A stretch of 64,000 nucleotides of DNA, taken from positions 868,001 to 932,000 of the forward strand of contig NZ_JAEQMU010000001.1 of the NCBI RefSeq assembly GCF_017908035.1, read 5' to 3'. This document shows positions 1 to 9,122 of the stretch, piece after piece (positions within the stretch are counted from its first letter, which is position 1; every line of letters begins with the position of its first letter). Source of the DNA: Sphingobacterium tabacisoli (lineage in GTDB: Bacteria > Bacteroidota > Bacteroidia > Sphingobacteriales > Sphingobacteriaceae). Below the pieces are notes generated by a model. The model ran no database searches. It was not told where the DNA came from and was given only the letters and a program-made list of their open reading frames with translations. The position numbers were made by a program, and so were the translations under genes.

Positions 1-723
1 AACCTGCCTAATATGGAACAGCTCTTTGGGGATGGCCAGAATTATATGGGAAACTGGGACTTAAAGCCAGAGCGTAGCGATAATGTAAACACGGGCTTCT
101 ACTATAATACATTCCTGAATGAAAACAATTTCCTAAATATCGATGTGACAGGATTCTATAGGCTGGCCGCCGATTATATCAATACGCGAGTGGTGGGAAA
201 AGATGGAAGTGACTACTTTCAATACTATAATATTCCTGGTGTAAAACTATATGGTTTTGCGGCAGAAGTGAAATATGGCTATAAAGATCTCCTCGCAGTG
301 ACCCTCAATGGCTCGTACGACAAAGCCCTTGATAATAAAAAGTATACCGATGACACCAACCAGCAGGTGAGCTTGAGCTATGGCTATCAAGTTCCTAACA
401 GACCGTGGACCTATGGGAGTATGGATGTGAGCTTAATACAAAACGATTGGTTCCAGAAAGGAAGCCGAGTGCAGCTCTCTTATCTGGGGCAATATACCCA
501 CTGGTTCTACCTAAGCGAAGCTCATCTTGGATCACTGGCTTCTAAAGACCATATTCCATCCCAGACCATACACTCTGCGGTATTGAGCTATTCTTGGAGC
601 CGAAACAAATACAATATCTCTTTTGAAGGACGTAATCTAACAGATGAAAGAGCGTACGATAATTTCAGATTGCAAAAGCCGGGTAGGGCATTCTATCTGA
701 AACTGAGACTCTCATTAATGTAA
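1..723 (+). CDS. TonB-dependent outer-membrane receptor, C-terminal part (5' end outside window)
   Basis: The reading frame is open from base 1 and ends at TAA 721-723, so only the last 240 residues of the beta-barrel are present. The stretch LFGDGQNYMGNWDLKPERS is the conserved segment found late in TonB receptor barrels, and the protein ends with alternating aromatic and polar beta-strands and a terminal FYLKLRLSLM, as expected for an outer-membrane barrel. It lies 19 bases upstream of a DUF4374-like lipoprotein gene, and a PepSY protein follows. That trio is typical of Bacteroidota siderophore or haem uptake loci. The substrate cannot be read from this fragment; iron uptake is inferred from the neighbours. 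Confidence 0.9.
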   Translation, partial: NLPNMEQLFGDGQNYMGNWDLKPERSDNVNTGFYYNTFLNENNFLNIDVTGFYRLAADYINTRVVGKDGSDYFQYYNIPGVKLYGFAAEVKYGYKDLLAVTLNGSYDKALDNKKYTDDTNQQVSLSYGYQVPNRPWTYGSMDVSLIQNDWFQKGSRVQLSYLGQYTHWFYLSEAHLGSLASKDHIPSQTIHSAVLSYSWSRNKYNISFEGRNLTDERAYDNFRLQKPGRAFYLKLRLSLM

Positions 724-742
724 CATTAAATTATAAGTATAT

Positions 743-1960
743 ATGAATATCAAACATTTATTAGCAACCTGCCTCGCGGCCACCGCTTTCTTTACGGCAT
801 GTAAGGACTCTCCAAATACAACCGACCCAAACCCAATAGACCAAAAGGGAAGCCTGTATAGCGTATGGGCAACTACTGAAAAGGGAAGTTATATATTAAC
901 TACAAGTAGCTTGATGAAAGACACTTTGCTTTCTCCAAAAGAAAATAAAGGTATAGATATTACATCGCATATGCCAGCAGCTTTTTATGCGATATATGCA
1001 TACAATCATCATGGTAAGTTCTATTTATCAAATGACGGTAAGCGTTTTAGTCAGTTTGAAGTAATCAATGGTTCACAATGGAAAGAAACAAACGCATTGT
1101 CTTTTGCAAACCCCTTCTTTATGGGAAAAGTATTGGATAATATCAGTACAGCAGAAGAATTGGTACTGACTAAGACAGCAGGGACAACAAACAAGGAAAA
1201 AAATGTACTTGAGCAGCCTATATACTACATGAATACGAGGGATATGTCTATTAACAAGACGTTGAATGTAGAGATACCTATGATTAAATACATTCCAAAA
1301 CAAGCAAATGGCGAGAATGATGACCCTTACATTGTACCTACGAGTATGACGGTAAGAGGGGATAAGCTATTCGTTGGACATAAATACAGAAGTCATATCA
1401 CAAAACTGGATATTATCGACACCGCTTATGTCTATGTATGTGACTATCCAAGTCTAGCCAATGGTAAAATCATAAAAGACCCTAGGGGTGGATTTACAGC
1501 TGGTCACTGGGAAATCAATAAAACCACTTTTCTAGATGACAACAATGACTTGTATGTGATGACAAGACGCACCAACTCTTCAAACTACGGCTTATTACGT
1601 ATCAAAAACGGAGAGATTTCATTTGACCCGAATTATTTCTTTGACTTAAAAGATTATAATGTATTTAAGAACTCATCTTCTTTAATACAGAAGCTAGGTG
1701 CAGGAAAAGCATACATCAGCCCCTACGTGTTGGATCCTGCCAACAAAAAAGTAATCGCCGATTTACGAATATTGATTGGAGGAGGCGAATCACGTACTAC
1801 CATGAACTTTATGGAGAACGGTAAATTATATGATGTGTTCAAAACGGACGAATCTAAGTGGTACGTGTTTGAATATAATCCAGAAACCAACACTGTAAAA
1901 CGTGGCGCACAAATCGATCCAGGTGTAAACACAGTGTATCACGTTAATAAACTTAGGTAA
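743..1960 (+). CDS. DUF4374-like lipoprotein of an iron-uptake locus
   Basis: 405 residues with a lipoprotein signal (lipobox FTAC, Cys20), so probably an outer-membrane-anchored lipoprotein. The body has repeated short beta-rich segments (for example DDPYIVPTSMTVRGDKLFVG and KTTFLDDNNDLYVMTRR) that suggest a beta-propeller-like fold, as in the DUF4374 family. Members of that family commonly sit between a TonB siderophore receptor and a PepSY membrane protein, which is the arrangement here. It probably acts with the receptor encoded just upstream. The family assignment is from sequence feel and context, and the molecular role is unknown. It starts 19 bases after the receptor stop, so the two are likely co-transcribed. 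Confidence 0.65.
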   Translation: MNIKHLLATCLAATAFFTACKDSPNTTDPNPIDQKGSLYSVWATTEKGSYILTTSSLMKDTLLSPKENKGIDITSHMPAAFYAIYAYNHHGKFYLSNDGKRFSQFEVINGSQWKETNALSFANPFFMGKVLDNISTAEELVLTKTAGTTNKEKNVLEQPIYYMNTRDMSINKTLNVEIPMIKYIPKQANGENDDPYIVPTSMTVRGDKLFVGHKYRSHITKLDIIDTAYVYVCDYPSLANGKIIKDPRGGFTAGHWEINKTTFLDDNNDLYVMTRRTNSSNYGLLRIKNGEISFDPNYFFDLKDYNVFKNSSSLIQKLGAGKAYISPYVLDPANKKVIADLRILIGGGESRTTMNFMENGKLYDVFKTDESKWYVFEYNPETNTVKRGAQIDPGVNTVYHVNKLR

Positions 1961-1985
1961 GAAAACATTTTACTTTCTAATGCTT

Positions 1986-2020
1986 TAAGCTGCGTGCATT
2001 TATGGCGCGCGGCTTATTTT
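1986..2020 (+). terminator. Rho-independent terminator-like hairpin
   Basis: A 12-bp stem (TAAGCTGCGTGC with GCGCGCGGCTTA, two G-U pairs) with a 7-nt loop is followed by TTTTC. It lies between the DUF4374-like gene and the PepSY gene and may attenuate read-through rather than stop it fully. Confidence 0.6.
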
Positions 2021-2055
2021 CAATAATTCCATAAAAATCAACCTATTATTATAAC

Positions 2056-3378
2056 ATGTCTGTACCAGCGAAAAAAAAGAAAGTATTGAGTTTCCGTTCG
2101 ATAAATAACTTTCTACATCTATGGTTAGGCTTGATTTCGGGTGCAATCGTAGTCGTGGTATGCTTTACCGCCTGTCTATGGGTATTTCATGAAGAAATTA
2201 CCGCATTAGTAATTCCCAAGAAGGAAAAGCAGTATGTGATGGCACGTCATGAATCATTATTATCACCGTCACAGATTCTATCAATTGCAGACTCGTTATA
2301 TCCTCGGGATTTCGTACGGGGGATTACCTATACCCGGGATGCTCCGGTATCTTTTACCATCAGAACCAATAACGGTGACACGAGTCAGAGAGCCATTTCT
2401 CAAGTGCACTTGCTACACCCTTACACAGGGGCTTATCTCGGCCTCAAAACCGAAGACAATTCTGTAGAGGGGCTACGAAGAGAACGACTAGAGAAGTTTT
2501 TTGGCTGGGCATTGAAAGGACACCGCTTCTTATGGTTATCGCGTGATGTCGGTCGTCCTATTGTCAACTACGCTACACTGATATTCAGTATCACCCTATT
2601 TACTGGGTTGGTATGGTGGTATCCGAAAAAATGGACAAAGTCAACCCGGGATAAAAGTTTCAAGGTGAAGTGGAAAGCTGGGTGGAAGCGGCTAAACCTA
2701 GATCTACATAACGTATTTGGCTTCTACTCATTACTGCTTGTTTTGTTACTGGCCATTACCGGTATGTATTATGGTATAACCTGGTTCAACAAAGCACTGT
2801 ATTGGTCGACTAACTGGGGTCAGACCCTGCCCGAACGTGTATCTGTACAATCTGACAGCAGTAAAATGCATGCTTTAAATGATTTCGGCAATGCGTTTGA
2901 TAAACAGATAGATGGGATACTGAAGCAATATAAAAACCCTTTCTATCTAAACATAACCTATCCGGATACAGCTAAAGCTGATGCAACAATCCAGGTCTAT
3001 ATCCGTAATGATATGGATAGACAATATAATAATCGATATTACTCTTTTGACCGTTATACTGCCAAATTTTTACCCAATAGTATTTCTCTTTTTAACAAGG
3101 ATTTTTACGAACTAAGTGGAGGGGAAAAGTTCAGGCGTCTCAACTATGATATACATGTCGGTTCTATATGGGGGCTACCGACCAAAATTCTGGCTTTCTT
3201 CGTGACGATAATAGCAGGCTCGCTACCCATTACTGGATTCATAATCTGGTATAATCGGAAATGGGGAAAGAAGAAAAAAAGGGGTAGAAGAGGAGAAGCC
3301 TACCAGAATAGAGCAAATATCTCTACTACAGAGACAAAGGCAGTCGCGCCTCGATTACGAAATGTGCCCAAAAGTTAA
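2056..3378 (+). CDS. PepSY-associated TM helix protein (iron-regulated membrane protein)
   Basis: 440 residues. A hydrophobic segment at about 20-50 contains LHLWLGLISGA and ends in WVFHEEI. Further membrane helices lie at about 175-195, 220-245 (HNVFGFYSLLLVLLLAITG) and 390-410 (LPITGFIIWYNRKWGKK). The histidine-bearing helix ends and the terminal WYNRKWGK-type basic tail are typical of the PepSY_TM family, inner-membrane proteins found with TonB receptors in siderophore and haem loci. Some members are proposed to reduce ferric-siderophores, but for this protein that is only inference. It is preceded by a hairpin at 1986-2020 and followed by a bidirectional terminator. Confidence 0.85.
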   Translation: MSVPAKKKKVLSFRSINNFLHLWLGLISGAIVVVVCFTACLWVFHEEITALVIPKKEKQYVMARHESLLSPSQILSIADSLYPRDFVRGITYTRDAPVSFTIRTNNGDTSQRAISQVHLLHPYTGAYLGLKTEDNSVEGLRRERLEKFFGWALKGHRFLWLSRDVGRPIVNYATLIFSITLFTGLVWWYPKKWTKSTRDKSFKVKWKAGWKRLNLDLHNVFGFYSLLLVLLLAITGMYYGITWFNKALYWSTNWGQTLPERVSVQSDSSKMHALNDFGNAFDKQIDGILKQYKNPFYLNITYPDTAKADATIQVYIRNDMDRQYNNRYYSFDRYTAKFLPNSISLFNKDFYELSGGEKFRRLNYDIHVGSIWGLPTKILAFFVTIIAGSLPITGFIIWYNRKWGKKKKRGRRGEAYQNRANISTTETKAVAPRLRNVPKS

Positions 3379-3431
3379 TACGGTACAAACTTATGGATTG
3401 ATCTAGCACATAGGTAAGTTATTAAAATATT

Positions 3432-3464
3432 AAAAAGGTCGAACCCTAATGATCCGACCTTTTT
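3432..3464. terminator. Bidirectional Rho-independent terminator
   Basis: AAAAAGGTCG pairs with CGACCTTTTT across a 13-nt loop, with A and T runs on the two sides. It lies between the convergent PepSY (+) and baeRF-like (-) genes and can serve both. Confidence 0.8.
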
Positions 3465-3492
3465 GTATTCTCATAATAAAAATCTACTCAAT

Positions 3493-4569
3493 CTAGTACC
3501 TCGTGAGTAAAGCGATGTCACCGAGATTCTTTAACTGATTCTGTTGCGTAAATACTACCCGTCCATTCTTGGACCGCACATTCCAGGCAATAGCGCTGAC
3601 GATATCATAGTCTACTGGTGAACCGTCTTGTTTTTCAATCAACTCGATATCCCGTTCGCCAACTTTCGTAGCAGCTTGCTGGAAGTCCTGATGAACAATC
3701 AGAAGTTCGCCATTGCCATCCAAAGCTGCACGATATATCTCTTGTAAGTCAGTGAGCACACGACCCTGAGATACTCCCGCCATTAGGCGCTCTATAGCAT
3801 GAGCACGTTCCTGATGCTGTATTTCTGCAACTTTGGACCAAGCTTGTTTAGCTAAATCATGAGGAGACAAGCTATTATAATCTATGGCACTATGCCCTAT
3901 ATAGATCTGTTTCTTGTCCGCGACATGCTGTAATGTGGTATAGTTTTCTTCGAGGCTAATGACCAAAAAGGGAGTACCGGTTTCGTTGTACAGCTTTACA
4001 GCCCCTTTATCTACATGATTAAAATACTCACGGACGTGATTATCTACCGTACGCGCATCGCTCCTGCGCACTGCTTCGGGGATAAATAGGGGATTGTCGA
4101 AGGGGAATTCGTCATTCTTTACCTCGTTGACAACTTTATCTTCAACAACATCAAAAACCTGGGCGCCATGTTGTGATAACACTAATACGTAGTATTCAAA
4201 ATTCCTATTGGCCATTTTCAATAGTGGAGCTATGGCGAATCGCTCACCTACCGTCACACCATTCTTTTCCACAGGCCAAGGTGAACGCACAATAGATAAA
4301 GTCTCCCCACTGATAAAAACATGTAAACTATCTAAGTTATAACGCACATCGATAAAGTTGGCTAGTTCATCCAGTTTATCCAAAACCGGCTGTGCCTCCC
4401 GTTTTTCAAAATGCTGTAATACGGACTCCTTCGCTTCGCTAACAAGATTCTTTAATACAATGGTATCCTGAGCGCTATCAGGATGAGTCCGATGGGTATT
4501 AAAAGATAAGGTTACGGAAATTTCAGACTGTTGCTCAGCTAGCTCGTTGAGCTGTTGTTGTAATGCCAT
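3493..4569 (-). CDS. baeRF-like protein (bacterial archaeo-eukaryotic release factor family)
   Basis: 358 residues with the start placed at MALQQQLNELAEQQ (4569). A longer in-frame reading begins at 4746, but its first 59 residues are basic, rich in Arg, Ile and Leu, and unlike a protein N-terminus. The middle part (FEYYVLVLSQHGAQVFDVVEDKV) and the C-terminal ELLIVHQDFQ...VDYDIVSAIAWNV...RVVFT resemble bacterial eRF1-like (baeRF) proteins, whose relatives in archaea and eukaryotes act in translation termination. Predicted roles for bacterial members are in ribosome rescue or stress; none is proven for this one. It is convergent with the PepSY gene and divergent from tatA. Confidence 0.6.
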   Translation of the reverse strand: MALQQQLNELAEQQSEISVTLSFNTHRTHPDSAQDTIVLKNLVSEAKESVLQHFEKREAQPVLDKLDELANFIDVRYNLDSLHVFISGETLSIVRSPWPVEKNGVTVGERFAIAPLLKMANRNFEYYVLVLSQHGAQVFDVVEDKVVNEVKNDEFPFDNPLFIPEAVRRSDARTVDNHVREYFNHVDKGAVKLYNETGTPFLVISLEENYTTLQHVADKKQIYIGHSAIDYNSLSPHDLAKQAWSKVAEIQHQERAHAIERLMAGVSQGRVLTDLQEIYRAALDGNGELLIVHQDFQQAATKVGERDIELIEKQDGSPVDYDIVSAIAWNVRSKNGRVVFTQQNQLKNLGDIALLTRY

Positions 4570-4822
4570 AGATGAAAAATTAATGGTAAATTGTATATAT
4601 AAGGAACAGCATAGATTCAAAATTGTTTTGTACCGACACGGTATACGAAGCAAGGCAATGGTATTTCGGAAACGGAAAATGGATCTAGTAAGGCTTAGCA
4701 AATCAAGATACTTATGTGAATTTCTAATCCAATTCTTAGGTGGCATTAGATTTTTTTAATACAAACCCAAGTTAGAACTATGCAACCTATCTTTAACCTA
4801 GAATAATTAAAATAAGAAAGAT

Positions 4823-5026
4823 ATGGGATTATTATGTGGTATATTCAACCTAGGTGGAAGCGAAGTAATGCTGATACTTGTAGTTGCTTTATTTTTGTTC
4901 GGTGGTAAAAAATTACCAGAATTGGCCAGAGGTCTAGGACAGGGTATCAGGGAATTTAAAAGTGCACAGGATGGTGTAAAAGAGGAAATAAAAAAACAAA
5001 TAGACACGCAAGAAAAAGCAGACTAA
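4823..5026 (+). CDS. tatA: Twin-arginine translocase subunit TatA/E
   Basis: 67 residues: a short N-terminal membrane helix (EVMLILVVALFLFGG), the hinge motif FGGKKLPELARGLGQGIREFK, then a charged amphipathic tail. This is the standard TatA/TatE architecture and length. TatA multimerises in the inner membrane to form the passage for folded proteins. tatB and tatC are not adjacent, which is common in Bacteroidota, where tatA is often a single gene. It is followed by a hairpin at 5243-5280. Confidence 0.9.
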   Translation: MGLLCGIFNLGGSEVMLILVVALFLFGGKKLPELARGLGQGIREFKSAQDGVKEEIKKQIDTQEKAD

Positions 5027-5326
5027 TCCATTGCTCGATATTAGTTTCATCACTTAAAAAGGTGTTATAATTAAGTTTATAAAACCAGCTTAGTTGCTTT
5101 ATAATTTATTTCATATCCTATCAATTTACATCCACAAGAACCTTATTTACAAGGATAAAACAGAATAATGTAACATTTTAAAGCGAATTAAAAGGTATTA
5201 GTTTGATAAACAACCTAATACATTATCACAATACTTTCCTCGAACCAAAACATGCCTATTTATGCATGTTTTGGTTATTTTATTGCTTAGCTTAGCGTCA
5301 ATTTTTTAACCCAATCGCACGATATA
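5027..5326. other. Intergenic region (300 bp) between tatA and the S8 protease
   Basis: AT-rich, with no reading frame I can support. It contains one strong hairpin (5243-5280), listed separately. The promoter of the following operon should lie in the last 50 bases, but I see no clear TAnnTTTG box there. Confidence 0.5.
5243..5280 (+). terminator. Terminator-like perfect hairpin
   Basis: AACCAAAACATGC and GCATGTTTTGGTT form a perfect 13-bp stem around an 8-nt loop, followed by ATTTTATT. It is probably the terminator of tatA and insulates the downstream protease operon. Confidence 0.65.
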
Positions 5327-6877
5327 ATGAATGCATTTCGCAATTTGACCTGCGTACTTGTGTCTGTTTTTTCCTTACAGATAGGCTGGTCACAAACAAC
5401 AATGTCTCCTTCCAAAACCTGGCATCATGATAACAAAAATGTAGATCAGGTATGGGGAGTATCTACTATTGATGCCTACAAATGGCTGAAACAAGAGAAC
5501 ATCAACCTAAAACCTATCGTTGTTGCTGTAATCGACGGAGATCTGGATATAAACCACGAAGATCTAAAAACAAAGCTTTGGCAAAATCCAAAAGCCAACA
5601 GCAAACATTATCCAAACTCAAATCACGGATGGAACTATCTGGGAACTAAAGATGGACAACTAATCACGAAAGTAGGAACAGAATCTTTTAGAGAATACAA
5701 AAGACTACGTCCGAAGTATGAAGGCAAAAAGCGTGAAAACTTCACAAAAGCGGAGGACATTAAAGAATTTGAGTATTTCTTGGCAGCAAAAACGGATTCT
5801 AAAATACAGGGATATCTTAACTTCTTCCCATATATCAAATTAACTTATGAAGCATATCACCTTACAGATTCTCTGTTAGCGTTGACATCTACAAATCACA
5901 ATGCAATTCCGTTGAAAGAAGTTGCAAACTTAAAAAATGCAGATACGCTAAAACAGCAATATATAGACGCTGCTGTACGATCCAGTTATAAATTTGCTGA
6001 TACAACCTCCTGGGGGCTTATATACGACTATCAAAAGAATGAATACTTCACTGCTATAAAACGTATTGAAAGCTTAAACAACACTTCCAATCCCAGAGAC
6101 AGTATAGGTGATAATCAGAAGAATATCAAAGACAAATACTATGGAAACAACCAACTGGTTGATTCAAACAGTTATCATGGCACATTTGTAGCCGGACTTA
6201 TCGCCGCGGCCCGCAATAATGGTATAGGAGTAGATGGAATTGCTGATAATGCCCTTATTATGGGTATCCGTGCAGTACCTGATGGTGACGAGTTTGATAA
6301 AGATGTTGCATTAGCAATCCGTTTTGCTGTGGACCATGGTGCCAATATTATCAACATGAGTTTTGGAAAGTACTTTTCACCAGATTCAAAATGGGTAACT
6401 GATGCGCTTCATTATGCCTTAAAGAAGAACGTACTCGTTGTACAGGCAGCTGGAAATGACTCAAAAGATCTTAATGTGGTGGCAAAGTATCCTCAAGGCC
6501 CAGCGATAACGAACAAAAGGCAGGACTCTTATCTTATCGTTGGCGCATCCACTCCAACAGGAAGCCGTGCTAAATTCTCCAATTTTGGAAGTGAAAAAGT
6601 AAACATTTTCGCGCCAGGAGATAAAGTAACATCTACGATGACGGGTAATGAATACAGCACAGCAAGTGGCACCTCTTTTTCAGCGCCTATTGTCTCAGGA
6701 ATAGGAGCAGTCGTATGGGGAGCGTATCCCAAACTAAAGGCGTACGAAGTCGCTGAAATCGTAAAACTATCAGCACAACGTAACACCACACCGGAACTGG
6801 CAGAACAAGCTATTGTACCAGGTGTAGTTAATCTATTGGATGCACTTAAAATTGCAAAAGAATATGTGGAAAAATAG
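5327..6877 (+). CDS. Secreted subtilisin-like serine protease (S8 family)
   Basis: 516 residues with an N-terminal signal peptide (cleavage likely after GWSQ, about residue 23). The catalytic triad is visible: Asp70 in VVAVIDGDLD, His284 in SYHGTFVAGL and Ser450 in SGTSFSAP, with the oxyanion Asn377 in AAGND. An insert of about 200 residues separates the Asp and His blocks, much longer than in classical subtilisin and typical of some Bacteroidota S8 peptidases. It begins an operon with an S9 peptidase, SusC and SusD, so it probably cuts external proteins to peptides for import. The last 14 bases overlap the next gene. Confidence 0.92.
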   Translation: MNAFRNLTCVLVSVFSLQIGWSQTTMSPSKTWHHDNKNVDQVWGVSTIDAYKWLKQENINLKPIVVAVIDGDLDINHEDLKTKLWQNPKANSKHYPNSNHGWNYLGTKDGQLITKVGTESFREYKRLRPKYEGKKRENFTKAEDIKEFEYFLAAKTDSKIQGYLNFFPYIKLTYEAYHLTDSLLALTSTNHNAIPLKEVANLKNADTLKQQYIDAAVRSSYKFADTTSWGLIYDYQKNEYFTAIKRIESLNNTSNPRDSIGDNQKNIKDKYYGNNQLVDSNSYHGTFVAGLIAAARNNGIGVDGIADNALIMGIRAVPDGDEFDKDVALAIRFAVDHGANIINMSFGKYFSPDSKWVTDALHYALKKNVLVVQAAGNDSKDLNVVAKYPQGPAITNKRQDSYLIVGASTPTGSRAKFSNFGSEKVNIFAPGDKVTSTMTGNEYSTASGTSFSAPIVSGIGAVVWGAYPKLKAYEVAEIVKLSAQRNTTPELAEQAIVPGVVNLLDALKIAKEYVEK

Positions 6878-9122
6878 CGTTCTTTTCACAAGCTTGGCTA
6901 TCTTGAGCCAAGCTTGGGCTCAAGAGCCACCTTCACCATTCAGATATGAATCTGCAGGCTCTCTCGTACTGAACTCGAGCTTAAATCTAGATTGGTATGA
7001 GAATACTTTTTACTACCGTTGGGAAACCCCCAATGGTACTTCTTTTTATAGAGGAAATGTAAATCAAAAACAGTCCGAGTGCCTTTTTAGCGAAGAAGAT
7101 GTTAAACTAGCCTTAACGCAAAAAGGGATTGATGGGGTCAAGAGCTGGAAGTTGTACCGAGTTGAACCTTCCACAAAAAAGAACAACGTTAAGTTTAGTT
7201 TTAAAGCTCAGGATTATCTATATGACTGGAAACAGAAAACAGTCTCTGTAATTGCTAAAAAGGAAACGAAGACCTCTGTAGGACAGGCAAAAAACAGCAA
7301 ACCAGCGCCTTACTGGCAGAAGTTTAATGCAGACAATTCAGCTTATATATTCGCAAAGGGTAATCAGCTCTACCTGAAAAAGGCTGATAAAGAAATTAGG
7401 TTAAGTGATGATGGTGAAGCTGATTTTTCGTTCAATACTTCCTCTAACGCAGGCTTAGACACTATCAAGCAGAGTGGTACAAACGCCGTTTGGGCTGGCG
7501 ATTATATCATTTCATGGCGCGAGGACAAGCGTATGATTGAAGATATGAGTGTCATAAGCAGCTTGCAACAGCCTCGTCCAGTGACAAGAACTTATAAATT
7601 CCCAATGCCTGGCGATCAGGAAACCGCAGATTATGCTGTCGAAATATGGGATTCTAAAACTTTAAAGAAGACTAAGGTCGATATTATTGAAGAGAAGGAT
7701 CAGCGATTGATACTACCTGGACAGTTGATAAATGGCAGGACCTACCTATTTGCATCCCGCCTTGGTGGTGATGAGGAAGGAGTGTATTTCTTACGCCGCA
7801 ATAGACGAAATGATGAAGTCGAATTGTGTCGTCTGCACTTTGCTTCAGCAAAAGTTGAAGTGTTAATCAAAGAAAAGACAGTTCCTCATATGAATGAACA
7901 ACTATTCAGTGTTCATGTATTGGACAAGACCAAGGACATTCTTTTTTGGTCAGAGCGCACTGGCTTTGGTAAATACTATCGCTATAATACTAAAGGCAAC
8001 TTATTGAATCGTGTTGGTCCTGATGGCGACTATGTAGCAGGAGGAATACATCATTTTGATACGGTCTCCAATGCACTCTTCATTGATGTTTATGGATTCC
8101 AGAAAGCGAATAACCCTTATTTAAAGCAATACCTAAGAGTTACCCTAGATCAAGAAGGAGGGAAGCTTCTGACCGATCTACCGGATGTACAGCATAGTAT
8201 CACGCTATCTACAAACAAACGATATTTCTTAGATCAATACTCCTCCATAGGGAAAGCAGGAGTTTATGAACTTAGGGATACCTCAGGGAGGCTGATTATG
8301 CATTTAGGCCAAGCGGATATGTCCGGATTAACTGGAATAGGTTGGCGCGCACCGGAGCAGGTCAAAGTTCAGGCCACTGATGCTAAAACAGACTTATATG
8401 GGTTAGTTTATACACCCTCAGATTTTGACCCAGCAAAAAAATACCCAGTAATATCTTCGGTATACCCGGGTCCTCAAGATGATTTTGTGCCCCATAGTTT
8501 CGTTGTAGATGACAACTACCATCAAAGCCTAGCTGACCTTGGCTATGTAGTTGTGCAGTTACCTTCTCGTGGCTCTTCTCCTTACAGAGGTTTAAAATTT
8601 CACAGCTATAGCTATGGTAATATGCGAGATTACGCACTGGAGGACAACAAAAGCACATTAGAGGCTCTTGCTAAAGAGAGGCCATACATGGATCTCGATA
8701 GAGTAGGGATATTCGGGCATTCTGGAGGTGGATTTATGTCTGCTACGGCTATCTTAACCTATCCTAAATTCTATAAAGTTGCAGTCGCAGCATCCGGGAA
8801 CTATGATCCTAACATCTACACACAATGGTGGGGTGAGACCTATCATGGATTAAGCCCTGATGGCAAAAAAGGATACATACCAACAGCACTGGAACTCGCA
8901 GCCAATCTGGAAGGCAAGTTGTTATTAATAACTGGCGATGTCGATATTAATGTGCATCCTGCAAATACATTTAGGTTAGCAAATGCACTCATAAAAGCTA
9001 ATAAATACTTCGATATGATGGTACTTCCGGGGAAAGATCACGGTCTAGGAGATGCCTATTATCAAAATTTGATTCACAATTATTTTAAAAACCACTTAAC
9101 TAAAAAGAATGAAGGAGAGTAG
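6864..9122 (+). CDS. S9 family peptidase (dipeptidyl peptidase IV / prolyl oligopeptidase type)
   Basis: 752 residues from the start at 6864, which gives a clean signal peptide (MWKNSVLFTSLAILSQAWAQ). An earlier ATG at 6840 would add eight residues in front of it. The N-terminal half is a beta-propeller-like region. The C-terminal alpha/beta hydrolase holds Ser620 in GHSGGG, Asp694 in ITGDVDINVHP and His726 in GKDHGLGDAYY. It would release dipeptides or short peptides in the periplasm from the products of the upstream protease. It overlaps the S8 gene by 14 bases and the SusC gene by 14 bases, which suggests translational coupling. Confidence 0.9.
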   Translation: MWKNSVLFTSLAILSQAWAQEPPSPFRYESAGSLVLNSSLNLDWYENTFYYRWETPNGTSFYRGNVNQKQSECLFSEEDVKLALTQKGIDGVKSWKLYRVEPSTKKNNVKFSFKAQDYLYDWKQKTVSVIAKKETKTSVGQAKNSKPAPYWQKFNADNSAYIFAKGNQLYLKKADKEIRLSDDGEADFSFNTSSNAGLDTIKQSGTNAVWAGDYIISWREDKRMIEDMSVISSLQQPRPVTRTYKFPMPGDQETADYAVEIWDSKTLKKTKVDIIEEKDQRLILPGQLINGRTYLFASRLGGDEEGVYFLRRNRRNDEVELCRLHFASAKVEVLIKEKTVPHMNEQLFSVHVLDKTKDILFWSERTGFGKYYRYNTKGNLLNRVGPDGDYVAGGIHHFDTVSNALFIDVYGFQKANNPYLKQYLRVTLDQEGGKLLTDLPDVQHSITLSTNKRYFLDQYSSIGKAGVYELRDTSGRLIMHLGQADMSGLTGIGWRAPEQVKVQATDAKTDLYGLVYTPSDFDPAKKYPVISSVYPGPQDDFVPHSFVVDDNYHQSLADLGYVVVQLPSRGSSPYRGLKFHSYSYGNMRDYALEDNKSTLEALAKERPYMDLDRVGIFGHSGGGFMSATAILTYPKFYKVAVAASGNYDPNIYTQWWGETYHGLSPDGKKGYIPTALELAANLEGKLLLITGDVDINVHPANTFRLANALIKANKYFDMMVLPGKDHGLGDAYYQNLIHNYFKNHLTKKNEGE

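Noticed and set aside
3493..4746. Longer N-terminus of the baeRF-like gene (start at 4746)
   Set aside because: The extra 59 residues are irregular and cover the intergenic promoter region; the start at 4569 matches the domain boundary.
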